Assembly: GCA_015501595.1 (NCBI GenBank)
Contig: JADNRX010000001.1
Span: forward strand, 1,054,001-1,118,000
Source of the DNA: Hymenopellis radicata
Taxonomy: Eukaryota > Basidiomycota > Agaricomycetes > Agaricales > Physalacriaceae
Direction: 5' to 3'
DNA: 64,000 nt
The notes beneath the pieces were generated by a model. It ran no database searches, had not been told where the DNA came from, and was given only the letters and a program-made list of their open reading frames with translations. This document shows, piece by piece, positions 27,623 through 40,281 of this stretch (positions are counted from its first letter, which is position 1; each line of letters opens with the position of its first letter). The position numbers and the translations under genes are program-made.

Positions 27623-29780
27623 ATGTCGGACGATATTGCTCTTGCGCAGAGTATCCTCAATCAACTTCTGTAAGTTTTTGTATTTCTGCTGGCTGTTTTC
27701 TAAGTAGTACCAGGCGTGCCTTCGAGGCGCGCGATGTACAGGTGAGAAACTCAGCGTTTCTTTGCCAAAGCTGATTTTGTAACAGGCTGCCACGACTTCT
27801 TTGGAACGTATACGCGATGAAATCAAGTACAGCGGGTTCAGGTATACTTCAGCTTTGTCAAATCCCGCAAAGCTGATCTCATCAATGTCTAGAAACTCAG
27901 TCATTCATTGGTTTCTACCGTCCAACAAGGGCCCATCATATTTCCCGACAACGAGGCTATCGCAACAATATGTAGCTCACTCCCTGACAAACTCTCCGCC
28001 GACGAGCGGCAGGCAAAACTCGACCTGATTGAAGACTGGTGGACTATTCCTGATGTTCCCACCACAAATCCTTCTACCATAACATTCAAAGATACTACGG
28101 GCGACGACGAAGATTGGGGGTCATGTCATGTCCAGACAGCTTGGATGAGCCCTTCCGTCTAGCTTTCAAGCGTTTCAGAGTCCAACAAAATAAGAAACAT
28201 CGCCACCCTTTCCTGCCTTGCCTTGACTTTGAGTTGTATGACCTCGGAGTCACCGACAACTTTACAGATGTGGACTGCATAAGCGATGTTACCGTTCGCG
28301 ACGTTCTGGTGTCGCGTGGAGACGAAACTGTCTTTCCATTCCTCAGAAAATCATTCAACTTGCATGCTCGCCAACATTCATGTATCACGTTCCAGCAACC
28401 TTGGGAGCGGATGCTTCCCTCTTGGTTCCCTCCTACCCCTTCGACCTGGCTTACGCCATCGATCCCCCCAGCCTACCGCCACCTTGACGCATTGAAAGCG
28501 GACAGGGCATCATTCTGCTCTTACCTGAAGGTTCCTCTCCTCAACTTTCCCGGAACGGGCAAGGAGATACTTCCATCCACGAAAACACCACCACTCGTGG
28601 TTTCAGATGTATACCTGCCTGTCCGATTCAGTCCATATCCTTCTTACTTTTCTTTCGATAGCGATGCTGACCACGTTCGGCCCCAGGACAAATTAATCCC
28701 TCCGCTGACCAACGAGCAAGTACTCCCGCTCCTAGGCAGAGTCATCGAGTTCTCTATCGCACCTCTCGATGCAGCTTCCGAAGGTAATTCTGAGGAGGCA
28801 ATGAAGAAACGGCGCAAGCTGGACAAAGATCTAGCTATCGACGATGGGCTGCACAATTTTATTGCCATTCCATGGGGCTGGGATCCGTCGACGGCGCGTC
28901 TGTATTGCCTGACCACTGTCGATAATCTGTGCATCCTCGATATTTCTAAGCCTGGAAGTTTTGCTCCTTCCAGTGTGCCATTGGTCAAAGTATGCCAATG
29001 GCTGGGTGTGGCATCTTTACCGGAGGACCAGTGGGCGCTGGAACAGGACGGGAATGCACCGGCGCCAGCAGCGAGCGCGATGTCTGGGAATGTCGGCTAC
29101 AGCAAATACCTCCGAGATATCGTGAATAGACTTAATGAAACGCCAGAACACCATATCTTTGAGGTGACTGCTTTGCGTTTGGGATTATTCAATACATTAA
29201 CGAGGTGTATAGGTCAATGATGAGTCTGACATCCTCATTGGTGATACCAATTTGGCAACGGAGCATCTGGACTTTCAGATGGTCTTGCAAAACGTTGCTC
29301 TAGGAGTTTGGAAGAGCGCTTCTAATGATGATGATGACTACACCTTGAATGTCACTATGCACTGGGTGGGCGAGGGCTCTGTGGATTGGACTAATCCGTC
29401 TCCCGTGGCTCACCAAGACGAATCTGGAGGAGAATGGGAATCCGTGGGGGAGTGTAGTGTCGACACTGGGTCTCTGATCGCTATCGCGGAGGATGCCATT
29501 TATTCTGAACCCCTTACAATCGAAGGAGGTGTCCCGCCGCCTTCAGTTCTAGAACTCCTTGCGGCCTCGTTCTCTTTCACGTCTAGATGCACTGCTATCC
29601 CAGGAGGGATTGTTTGTAAGTCCTTTGTACGCAGGGACTCCGTTTGTGACTGACGTTGGTCTTGGAGGCTCTGTTTGGGAGGGAGATTACAGTGTCCATG
29701 TAAAGAGGAATTCAGACAACTGCATTGTGGCTATTAAGATTGACTCGGTGACGTACGACTCGGAGGACGAGGACCAGTAG
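27623..29780 (+). CDS. conserved-looking hypothetical protein
   Basis: Spliced model from ATG 27623 (MSDDIALAQSILNQLL, alpha-helical), introns at about 27656-27708, 27741-27784, 27843-27890 and 28118-28162, then a long exon to about 29163, an intron, and exons to TAG 29780. The long exon is protein-like throughout (HPFLPCLDFELYDLGVTDNF, HNFIAIPWGWDPSTARLYCL). The last part (GTPFVTDVGLGGSVWEGDYS) is acidic at its end. No catalytic motif, signal peptide or membrane segment is visible. The family is not recognised; it may be a lineage-specific cytosolic protein. Confidence 0.65.
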
Positions 29781-30343
29781 AGATGGGAGGATGTGTACGG
29801 GGACTCGGAAAGTTTCATGTTAATCCGCTGAGCTTGAAGCTTCGACATCATGACAGACAACAGTACTCGCGTTTCAATAGTGTTTTAACCTATGTGTAAG
29901 GTGTATTCATCGATATCCATCGAGTTGGACAACGGTTGAGGACGCCGTGGATCGTTGTTCTGTGAAGAGGCTGAACGGATTTAGCCCAGTTACCGGGAGG
30001 TATTTGTGAAGCACATATTAACAGTGGAGCTGGGATTCTGCCACGATCTAAGATAGTGGCTCAAGCCAATCGAAACTTCAGGAATTCTAAGATGCGGATG
30101 TGCGCTGTAAGGCACGCTGCTTCAAAAGTAAACAACATGTGCAACTCTTACCACGCTGTCGCCGCTTGGGCGGCAATAGCACGGTAAGGAGCAGGTAAAG
30201 AGTAAGCGGTGTGAGAGGACGGACCTGCCGGAAGTGTTCCGACGATCGTGTCAACTTGATTTAGTACTCTCATCTTCAAACTTTCACTTATTGAGCCGCT
30301 CTCTTAACTCACAGGCTATTTATTCTCTCTCTTGATTCCCACT
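29781..30343. other. intergenic
   Basis: 563 bp between two plus-strand genes. No ORF, repeat or RNA gene noticed. Confidence 0.4.
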
Positions 30344-32074
30344 ATGCCCAGCGTCGAGCGCATCGTCTTTCTCTCACTGGTCCTCGATCTCTTCGCGTTT
30401 ACCATACCGCTGCCTCTGTTTCCCCGCTTAATTGAGTGGTACACTGTGGTATGGGCATGACACGTATGCCACGTCGACAGAGTGAGCTGAGGAGATGTAT
30501 AGCGCGAAATATCCGATCCAAATGGATTCCTTTCACGGACGCTCGGCTTTGTAACCTACATCCGAAGCTTTCTGTACAACCCAGCTGTTACTGCCAACTC
30601 TGAGAGATGGGATATTGTCTTGCTAGGTGCGAACGTTAGATCATACGCTAGTTGTGATACTTACAAATGTTGAAGGTGGACTGCTGGGATCAGTCTTCTC
30701 GTATGTTATTCGACCATCTCTATGCAATGCACGTAATGGACACGTTCCAATAGGACACTTCAATTCATCGTCTCTCCAAAGATTGGCTCATTATCAGACA
30801 AGTATGGCCGAAAGCGCATACTTCTGTTTACTATGATTGGCAATCTACTCTCGGCCATCGTCTGGATTAAATCCACCACCTTCGCGACCTACCTGTTGTC
30901 GCGTGTCATCGGCGGGTTGAGCGAAGGAAATGTCCAGTTGGCTATGTGAGTAAACTACAGCGTTGCGCAACTCCGCTCATGTATTTCCAGCGCTATTCTT
31001 TCCGATATTACCACCCCCGCCAACCGGTCAAAAGCCCTCGCCCACGTAGGCATTGCTTTTGCTATCTGCTTCTGTGTCGGACCTCCCGTCGGCGCGTATT
31101 TCGCTACCAAACCCCTTCCTCCCTCTTTCTCCGAGAACACCTGGCTCGGGAATCTGAACGTATACGCCGCCCCGGCAATTCTGACTTTGGTGCTCTTGTC
31201 GGCTGAGACCTTGTTCTTGATGCTTGCGCTCCCGAAACGCGCGGCAAAGCAGCACCACTGAGCAAGGAGGACAAAACCACAAAGAACGGCTCTGCGACGG
31301 GCGCGCAATCCGCAACTGCAAAGAAAGCTAGCGTAGAGAAGCGCATCGCCATTCTCAAATCTCTGCGCCGCTTACACTTCTTATTCCTTGCGTTCTTTTC
31401 GGGTGTTGAATTTACGCTCACTTTCTTAACATTTGATTGTAAGTTTTTCTTGATGTTGATCCAGTTCAAGCTGATATACGCGATACCAAAGTGTTTGACT
31501 GGAATAACAAGCAAAACGGTATGCTCATTGGTTCTATCGGTATTATCAGTGCGCTGCTACAAGGCGGTTACGTCCGACGTGCCACATCCAAAGTCGGTGA
31601 GGGTCTCATGGCGCGTCGAGGCGTACATAGCTGTGCCGTCGGACTCGTCCTCCTCGCAATCCTCCCACATTTCGTCACTAGCAAGCCCGTGCTGGCACTC
31701 CGCTTGCTACAGGCCGCCGCCGTCTGCATGGCGTTCACTTCGGCAACGGTGGTGAATTCGTTGACTGCTTTTGCATCACTTCAGTGTGACGAGCCTATGT
31801 TTGATCCCGTTACGGGTAAAACGACCAAGGAGCATCCTCAGCTCACGAAGGGTAAGGCGCTGGGCAAGTTCCGATCTTCAGGCCAGCTGGGCCGTGCGAT
31901 TGGTCCTCTATTGGGTACGTCTTATGCGATCTTGACCTGCGTTGTAGCTCATGGTTTGTAGCCTGTGCATCCTACTGGACCGTGGGTCCATCTTATACAT
32001 ATTCCGCGGCCGCTATTTCCATGTTCATCCTGACGGCAGACATGAAGAAGATTGCTGCGACGAAGTCAATGTAA
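30344..32074 (+). CDS. major facilitator superfamily transporter (MFSD10/TetA-like)
   Basis: Spliced gene. First helix VFLSLVLDLFAFTIPLPLFP, then the MFS loop motif between helices 2 and 3 (SPKIGSLSDKYGRKRILLFT), further hydrophobic segments (AIAILSDITTPANRSKALAH, FAICFCVGPPVGAYF), a charged central loop, and C-terminal helices (MLIGSIGIISALLQGGYV, GQLGRAIGPLLACASYWTVG). Introns of about 50 nt at about 30450-30500, 30627-30685, 30696-30753, 30947-30989, 31440-31490 and 31915-31965. It probably exports small molecules by proton antiport; the substrate cannot be told. TAA stop at 32072. Confidence 0.88.
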
Positions 32075-32473
32075 TGAAGACTAAACATAGATACTCAAGG
32101 CTTGTATATCGGACTGAAATGCGACAGATAAAGCCAGCCCCAAGCCGCATTGATTATATGATTCCTACACCTATTAGTATCACGACCACGCAGTGCTCAG
32201 ACAAAATGGAAGCTTCAAGCCAATAGTTCAAATACCGTGCTAAACACAACTGAGCAAGAATAGAATCAAATGTGTTAAGGAAAGTAGGTGTAATTATTGT
32301 GATTTATGACAGCCTTCTTGCCACCTTAGAATAAAATGTTCTATCAGACAAACAAATATCCCGCGCGTCCTGTTCTACAAGTTTTAATACATCGCAGGAG
32401 GAGTTCGGTTCAAGAGGCCAGTCATAAATACGCAATGGGTATATTATGAATGATGTCTCTCTCATCTGCAAGC
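32075..32473. other. convergent intergenic region
   Basis: AT-rich space between tail-to-tail genes; nothing else seen. Confidence 0.4.
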
Positions 32474-34069
32474 CTATGAGTCTCGGTGATGCGACGAACT
32501 GCGCGATCGCGAGTGGTGGCGAACGTGATGGGATGACGTCGGAGTATCGCCTCCAAAGTCTATGAGTGTCGCATGTTCCGACGCCCTAGAGTGTGATGTG
32601 CCCTCATTACTCAGTACCTCAGGAAGGCTATCCGGCCGCTGCTTTTCTGGTGGTGGCTGTGATGAGCCAGCCCGCGGGGAGCTGGGTAACAGCGGAGCCT
32701 GTGGCGAATATGGTGGAGCTGATCCTAGTTCAATATCCTGCGGCTGCGTGAAGATCGCCGCAAGAAAAAACAACACCCCTCGACTGTACCGTTGGCGGCG
32801 ATTGCGCGCTGGCGTGCGATGTGCAGATGTGTCCTCCCGGAAGCCAGTCATCACGGCGAAACGATTTCGCAAACTACGGATGGCCCCCATCAGCGTGCTC
32901 GACGACCGGCTATACTGATCATTCGAACTTTCGGACGAAGTGGGGGATGGAGAACGGACATCAACTGGCAGTGACAAAACAGGAACATCGTGATCGATAG
33001 GTGAATCTGGTCCGTCGGAGGAGGAGCCAAAGGTCCAGTTGCCAGAACGCGAGCGACGTGGGAAGAGCACTTCATAGCCTCCCATGCGGCGGAAGCGCCC
33101 CCTCTGCTTGCTCGGCATGGCGATGGAAATAAGCCCCAAAATGAGAACGACCAGCCCTATCCACATCATGATCTTGCCAAAGTGGTTCAAAAAGGCGATA
33201 AAACCCGCATCGTTTGCATGCCAGCTGCTCCCGTAAAAGTGCATGAAGAACGAGTTGGGGGCTTCGCCGTCCTTTGCATTCTTTCCGTAAAGCGACTTGG
33301 GGAGAATTCGGATGGGGTCACTCTGCGCGCCGGCATGGGATGAGGTAAAGATGCTGTATTGCGCAGAGAGGAACATGGGGCCGGTTGAGAACATGACAGT
33401 GGGATAATTGAGGATCCACGAGTGATCAAAGGTGACGAGACTGTGAATGGTTTGGGCCAGGAATGGATGTCCCTTCTCAGCGAACATGAGGTCGTTGGAG
33501 ACACCGACTGGGATGGTCTTGGGGAGAATGACGGGATACGCGAGCAGCGGATCGACCGGGCGGTGACAGCCGATGTCGAGGTCAAAGTAGACACCGCCAT
33601 AGTGGTACAGCACAAAATAGCGGATAACATCCGCTCGCTGGATGGGATAGGTGTAATCGTTGAACGTATCCAAGAACCAGGGATAATTCTCCGCAATAAA
33701 CTCCCGCGAGCTGTTGTCCGTCCAGAGCATATACTCGCTGGGCAAAATGAGGAGAGAGATGGGGAAAAGGCAATGTGCTCACTAGTCTGGCATGAGATCG
33801 CGGCATTCCTCGGAGCTCCCGCGCCATTTTTCAGGCAGGGTATCTGTGCGCCAGGTCTGGTGCAGGATTCTCGGTATGCGCTCTACCTGGCCATGCTCAG
33901 AGGCATTCCAGCGGTCATAGCGCCCAAGAATGGGCACCTCGTCCTCAGTGAGATATGCACTCGGGTCTATGGCGAGATAGTATGTTATTGAGGAGAGAAC
34001 GACGACGGTGCCGACGAGGAAAAGAGCAAGGATGGAGAGAAAGATACACAATGGACGGCGGCGTGCCAT
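32474..34069 (-). CDS. DXD glycosyltransferase, mannosyl-inositol-phosphoceramide synthase catalytic subunit type
   Basis: An N-terminal membrane anchor (FLSILALFLVGTVVVLSSI) is followed by IPRILHQTWRTDTLPEKW and, after one intron (about 33739-33788), MLWTDNSSREFI. The sugar-nucleotide site is RADVIRYFVLYHYGGVYFDL followed by DIGC (the DXD motif). A C-terminal membrane segment (IMMWIGLVVLILGLISIAM) precedes a long Ser/Pro-rich cytosolic tail. This is the architecture of fungal SUR1/CSH1-type enzymes, which add mannose to inositol phosphoceramide in the Golgi, and of OCH1-like transferases; SUR1 type fits better because of two membrane segments around the domain. The tail is long and low-complexity. 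Confidence 0.82.
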
Positions 34070-34219
34070 GATGAGAGAGACAAGTAGAGAATGGTGCCTA
34101 TAACCAATCCGAACCCGAAAGCGGCAGTGCGGCACTGGGATAACGGCATACATAATCCTCTTTACTCACGTATGTCATATTCAATACAGTAACTGAGTAA
34201 ACGAGATCGTCTACCCCGT

Positions 34220-35861
34220 CTACAACTCAATCGTTTGCTCGTATACATCCCCCAGCAACGCGTCCAGCGTCGCCGCCGACTCCAGAAACACCTCGTCCTT
34301 CCAGTCTTCCCCAATCTTCGTAAGTCCCCGAATCGCTACCTGCCAATCTGCTCTCGACCAGTCCTGTCCACGTCGCGCACCGGCCCCAGAATAGGGAGCG
34401 CGTAGAAACGTCTCAAGACGCGGGGACGTTACTGGTAGCCGTTGCCGCGCATCCAGATACACCAGACACTCACTTGCTGACCACTGGCTCAGTGGTGTCC
34501 GGATCTTTTGCCATTCGGGTGCATATCTAGACGGCGTCTCTCCGCGCGCCTGGTGTCTCTTGATCTCCTTACCCCCCACAGTCTCGACCAGGTCCTGCAG
34601 CAGCATCGTAAAGTGATTTCTCGTCTGCCGGTGCAGGTCATCTCGAACGTCGAATCGCGTCATAACAACTCCGTGGTTTGGAGTATTATCAACGTCCATT
34701 GCATCGGGATCCACTGGCGCAGCAGTCTGCCCGATCTCGTCTACTATAATTGTCTTCCGGTTGAAATGTACCCGCTCTTCGTGGAATGAACTGGCGTTTA
34801 TCCCAGGTCCAAAGATCGAATGAATGAGATAGCGACTGCTCCATTTCCGCCGCGCTTCTGGTGTATTTTCAATCGTCTCTAGGAACATTATCAATATCAT
34901 GCATGTCGGTACGGAATCAGACGTACCCATATTCTCCGCCTGTGCATCAATACAAAGGTTATAGTCTCCGCTCCATAGAATTGTTCGGGCGAGTGAGGCG
35001 TAAAAGAGAGACGCGTCCAGAATCAGGAAGTCATTCAATCGTTCGGGTTGATCCTGAGGGTCTCTTAATCCAAGCATCAGCTAGATAAGCTATCAATTCA
35101 CCTCGTCCGATGCCTTGACTCGCCAATTCCCCGATTTGCGTTTGGTCTCAGCCGATGCCTGTCCTCGCACCTTGTTGCGCTCTTTAACCTTCTTCAACAG
35201 CCATGTAGACGACGTAGACGCGAACCACCGAAGCTCGGGATTATTCTTATGTCTACAACGTCTGTGAGCCCCATAAAGAATTCGACCACGAGAAACATAC
35301 CCATCGAGTTCTTTGATCACAGCGCCCGGGACAACGATAACAACAGGCGCATTGCTGCTTTCCACATCCGCCACAAACTGCACAAGTGCATCGAAATGGT
35401 GCAGTAGAATATTCGTGTCAATGACCAGGAACGCCGTGCGCTCCTCAAGCGGAGCCTGCGCGTACCGTAAGCCTAGACATCCTCATAGTCACCTCGTCTC
35501 GCCGTACCTGCATCTCGACATCCTGATTTGCGATTTTGTTGAATTGGTGTAGTGTAGAATCGTACAGTACGTCGTCGATATTTGGAGATGAATTCTTATA
35601 AGGCGTCGCTGATAATTGACAATTCGCATGAACAAGTGCGCGTCGGAGTCTGGGGAGAACGTACTTGCGTGAGGCGAAAATCCATAGCTCGAATTTGCCG
35701 TGGCACTGTATATATGAGAAAACGACATGGTGAAAGCGACTTACCAGATGGTGGCCTCGATTTTCGCGTTCACAACTTTTGTGGCGATGGCCTCGTGATG
35801 GTTCCAGTCCAAGAAATGATTGGGTCGATATGATAGGCTTAAGAGTCAGACGAAGAAGCAT
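34220..35861 (-). CDS. PIN-domain endonuclease, SWT1 type
   Basis: Read on the minus strand. An N-terminal part (uncertain start; a spliced 5' exon near 35500-35861) leads into a PIN domain: FLVIDTNILLHHFDALVQFV with its Asp, VVIVVPGAVIKELDGYVSR with its Glu, then STWLLKKVKERNKVRGQA and NDFLILDASLFYASL with WSGDYNLCIDAQAENM. Order and spacing match SWT1, a nuclear endoribonuclease that clears faulty mRNPs near nuclear pores. A C-terminal helical domain (WQKIRTPLSQWSASECLVYL to DVYEQTIEL) completes it. Short introns interrupt the PIN domain (near 35280 and 35080). The start is the weakest part of this model. Confidence 0.7.
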
Positions 35862-35981
35862 AAAAGTGTTTTAATTGTATAAACTTCTCTAAAATGCGTG
35901 TACAATACAGATGCGAATGCTCATAGAATAAAATATAGAATAGAATGATCCATGCAACATAAACACTCTGGCGTGCCCAGG

Positions 35982-38313
35982 TCATCGAGAAGCTGTCCTC
36001 GACAGTGCCATCTTCTTGACTGGTGGCGATGATTCATGGTTAGCCTCATCTGCTTTCCTTTTAATTCCAGTCTTTGAATCAGGCGACGGAGACAATGATT
36101 CTCGTTTGAACGTTGATAAAGGTGTTGACGCCCTTGCAAATTCTGGGGTGCCGGAACGACTCCTAGAATGACTAGTGAATTCGTTGCGCATTCTCGTGGC
36201 GAGACTGTTCGTTGCGGTCTCTGCATGGCACGTAGCATGATACACCTATCAACGAAATCAGTCAACGATGTTCAACAGAGGGAGGCGAAGTCACTTACCC
36301 GTCCATCCTTCTCAACAGCGTTGTACCAGACCCAATCTTCGTCGTCCTCCTTGAACACAGACTTGAGAGTTTCCTTGCAGATCGGACAGGGAACATCTTT
36401 CGCGGAATCTCCGCGTACAATGACGAACTGTTGTCTTAATTCAGCGTCCCGTTTACTACGCTCAGCCGCCGCCAATTCGTCTGCAGATATTCGTCTCGAT
36501 CCGTCCCGACCCTTGCCCTTGACATCAGCAGTATCGTGAATCCAATCCTACAAGCAATATTAGTTCACGAATCATAACAAACTCAGAATCGACATACCTC
36601 AACAGCAACGAACCAGCTGCGGCTGTGTCCACGACCAACATTTTCGTTCGCTTTACGATTTTGGCGGAAGTGCATGTCCAGATGTTCCTCTCGCGCTTGC
36701 TTCCCGACAGGATTGTCCGGATAGCGGACACCGCATTGTTTACACTGAATTGAATCTTTTGCATACAGTACATCCGCGATGGCTGGCGTCGTTCTATGGC
36801 GACGCACGTTAAAATCGAGAGGACGTGAATCGATGCCGACATACCTCGTGATACCAGTGGTGCTTAGCTGCACATCGTGAGATAGAATCCAGTCACGATA
36901 TGAGCGCTCAGCAGCGCGCTCGACATCAGCGGTCAATGTCTGACTATCAGCTTGCTCATAGACTGTTAGTCCGGCTCCGACGGGAGTCCCGGAATTCGAA
37001 GGGACAACTCCAGCTTTCAAAAGAGAAGATAGCAATGCAGAATAATTAACGCCGGGAGCAGATGAAGAAGGTATATTTTTAACATCCTCTGAAACTGGTG
37101 TAGCATTCACAACCGGAGGAACAGGTGCAGGAGCAGTATAAGCGGGTTGTACAGCTGGCCATGAGGGAGCTACTTGTGGTGGAGGTGGGGGACCAGAAGC
37201 GGGCACGAGAGACCTTAGCTGCGTAAGAATCTGCTGTAATTGATCCTGGGATACGCCGAGGCAACGACCTCGCGTAACTAGACAACATTAGAATTGAACG
37301 AGGGGGGGCGTGGATGGGCGCGTACCTGGGTGAGAACGGCGACGTGCTGCTTGGCAGTAGAGTCGCGCGGGTCGGTCTGCATTGCACGTTGTCGCTGACC
37401 CAATGTATACTCCAGTTCACTGAGGACTTGGGCTTTGGTGATACGAGAGGCCGACGCCTGGATGACTGTGAGATTGCGATGGCGATGCGATAAAACGAGG
37501 CTTACTGTTGCAGACGAAGCCTCTCCCCACATTCCTCTCTCGATCGCCACTTGCACGGCGGTTCCGAAGAGCTCCTTGTTGTTCGGTGCACCTGATCTCC
37601 AAGTTAGAGCGAGCTCTTCCATCTTGCTGCGAGTGCTCTCGTCGACCATGTGATACGATTCCAAGAAGAGCGGAATAACGAAGCTAGCAAACTGGCGAGC
37701 GTAAGGTTCGTAGATATTCTTTGAAATCATATCGAGAAGGTAGAACGCCGGTAACTTCATCCACGGTGGGACCTGATAAGGATGAGTCAGCAAACCGCGG
37801 ATGGACGTGGAACAGGGTGACGTTGCTGCCAACGCAGGCAAGTGCTCGACGAGATCTCGAAGAGCGCTGAGCACAAGAGTGCGATATTTATGCCTCAGAT
37901 AGACTACACTACGATACATGGCAAATTCTGAGTGGCACTACGGATGTACAGCGGCACCATGAGATGGGCACGACGCACGGAGACAGGGCAACGCCAGGAC
38001 AACTGAAGAGAGAGAGACTCACCTCGCGGATATGTGACTCGAGACACTGCGCAACGATGTGTGCATATCTGGTGTAGTCGTGTGCAAGCATGGAGAGATT
38101 CTGAATGATGGGGCGAGAGTTTACTTGCAATTCTCTCAGGCGGGCTGCAAATTCGTGGCGGAAAGTGTTGGGTTCCATGAGAAAGACAGGTTGAGCTACG
38201 GGCGGTGGCGGAGGCGGTGGGTAGTGGGGGTACATTGGTGGGTAGAGCATGGGGGCTGGCGCTGGCGCCATGCCCTGTGGCGGGTAATGGCCTGCAAAGC
38301 TTTGTTGGAACAT
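35982..38313 (-). CDS. PCF11: PCF11-type pre-mRNA cleavage complex II protein
   Basis: Start ATG at 38313. A Pro/Tyr-rich start (YPPMYPHYPPPPPPP) precedes a CTD-interacting domain (EFAARLRELQVNSRPIIQNL, HAHIVAQCLESHI, YLLDMISKNIYEPYARQFAS). Then come a basic helical part, a Pro-rich linker, and two zinc modules: CKQCGVRYPDN…EEHLDMHF and CPICKETLKSVFKEDDEDWV…VYHATC. This is the PCF11 order; it binds Ser2-phosphorylated RNA polymerase II CTD and links 3'-end cleavage to termination. The tail has SPSPDSKTGIKRKAD, a likely nuclear localisation signal. About six introns of around 50 nt. Stop near 35982. Confidence 0.88.
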
Positions 38314-38539
38314 GTATAGCGTCAGACCCAACAAGAAATAGGATTTTCGCTTTTTGGCTCCCGACGATTGTTACAACGATGTGGTATCGAATGAAGAACA
38401 AGAGGCTCCAGACCCCAGGTTGACCCTAAAGGCGGAGATTGAAAAAAGCGATGTTGTCGGCGGCAGCTCGGCACGGCCTTACATGAGCGTTTCACTTCCG
38501 ATTTGCTTCCGATTCGCTAAGTGTATTCCTCATGTCAGC
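38314..38539. other. intergenic
   Basis: 5' flank of PCF11; nothing else seen. Confidence 0.35.
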
Positions 38540-40080
38540 ACGGCAGAGGGTAGGCCCGTGACAAGATTTATGGACAGGAATAGATGACATTGTGCTAGAG
38601 TAGTAGTCGTACCGCCAGAGACGCAACATATCGCCCCAGTTAAATAGCTTCCTAGCGGAAGGAGCTCCTTGAGTAACCGCTCAAATTCCAGAGCCTCTTC
38701 CTCGGACACGAACCGCCCACTTTTCCAACTTGAGTCCAAGGCATTCCAAGCTTCCCGCACATTGCACAAGGAGGTCATCAAAGACACCTACACAAGAGTC
38801 GATGATAACATTCACACGGATCTCTTGAATGGCCCACTGGTCTCGGTGTTTCGCCCACGCATTTACCAAATTTCTGGTCCCCCACTTTCAAGAGGCGTGC
38901 GAAATGGGAACAAAATACACTAACCTCCAAAACTATGTATTTTCCAGTGCTGAATCCGAATCTGAATGAAAAAGCATATTTTTCCACCTCGCTTTGAAGA
39001 TATAGCAAGAACGGGAAAGAATACGGTGATCGAGGAGAATTGAGACTGGTGAGGGGGGTAAGTTTCGTGCTATATGGATAGCCCCGACCCGCATATAGGG
39101 CGGGTTTTGAAAGTTTCGAAGCAATACGAGAAGCACTTAGAGAGTTATGAAGTCCGTCGCGTTCCAGCAGGATCCCATCCGATCATAGTGATCGGGAATT
39201 TTGGCGGGCGATTGACGCCACACGAAAAGCTCATATCTCAACAACCATCAAAGATTTCAGCCAGGTCACTTGGAAATTCAGATTCAGTAATTAAAAATAC
39301 ATAGTTTTGGGGGTTAGTGCAAATTTTCCCATTTCGCACGCCTCTTGCCCACTTTCGGATCGTTTCCAGAGGTTTACCATCCCGGTATACATTAAAAGAT
39401 ATCGGAGATAGTGCCTACCGGGACATAATGATACTAGAAAACGCAACAAGTTAGCCCAAAGTCAACGCGCAGTTGGCAAACACTCACAGGATTCGTGACA
39501 TTTGAAGCAAAGCTCGTGGAGGAAGTGCATCCAAAATCTCATGCATCATCTCCACTCTGGGGCAGAGACGACCTTAGTCACGTACAACATTCGTTCATCG
39601 AGTGCATCTAGGAGAAGATAGATACCTGAGCATTTGATGAATTTGATCTCTGTGAGGCTGGGGAGGCCATAGAAGATAGGGATCAAGTCCATGCAAACGT
39701 CAGAGAGCTGTAATGTAACGCCACGACTTTATGATGTAATTCAGGACATCGGAATTCGAGGTCGTCCAAGAACTCTACGTGGTCGACGTTTGAGAAATGG
39801 GCAAGAAGTTCTGGAGATAAATCCCCCTCACAGTGCAACGCTAGAGTCCGGACAAGGGGCCCAACAGCGGCAAATGAATCAGCATAGTTTGCTGGTATTT
39901 CGAGTCAACTCCAAAGGCGCACTCGGCTGGCAGGAAGAACTAAGCGCGCCACAGTACTGCAAGCTGAGAGTTTTTGCAGAGAATAGTCATCATCGAGGTC
40001 GACCTGATGATGGAGCTCCGAGATGCCCGGTGGCAGTGCCGGATTTGTTGGCGTGGGAACCGAACGATGGAGGATTGCAA
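38540..40080 (-). pseudogene. F-box/leucine-rich type gene remnant, split by a MITE
   Basis: On the minus strand from about 40050: LPPGISELHHQV, then DDDYSLQKLSACSTVARLVL with PASRVRLW, which is the usual start of the large Agaricomycete F-box-like family. An in-frame TGA (near 39903) follows, then PLVRTLALHCEGDLSPELLA, LQLSDVCMDLIPIFYGLPSL and short exons near 39500-39590. A 459-bp MITE interrupts at 38889-39347, after which NLVNAWAKHRDQW and FDDLLVQCAGSLECLGLKLE continue with a frame change. In live relatives the F-box would bind SKP1 for ubiquitin ligation. The stop and insertion indicate decay. The 5' end overlaps the RPL9 upstream region. Confidence 0.55.
38889..39347. mobile_element. 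459-bp MITE with 8-bp target duplications (hAT-like size)
   Basis: Inverted ends of about 75-85 bp (imperfect). The outer 22 bases, starting CAAGAGGCGTGCGAAATGGG, are identical on both arms. CCCACTTT repeats directly at 38881-38888 and 39348-39355. There is no coding capacity. Eight-bp duplications fit hAT-type mobilisation. It lies inside the F-box-like remnant. Confidence 0.85.
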
Positions 40081-40281
40081 TTTTGTGTCCCGCCAACCGT
40101 CCACCAAGAACACACCTCAAGGTATGTCCGTCCCTTGTGCAGCCCGTACGACGTCCGCATCTACATCCTATGCCTCTGAGCATTCAGGAAATACCGCATA
40201 TCGTCCATTTTCGCGGCCACTTTCGTTGGATTTGGTGGATGGACTTTGGATGAGCTTTTGGCTGACCGACTGTTTTCTTAG

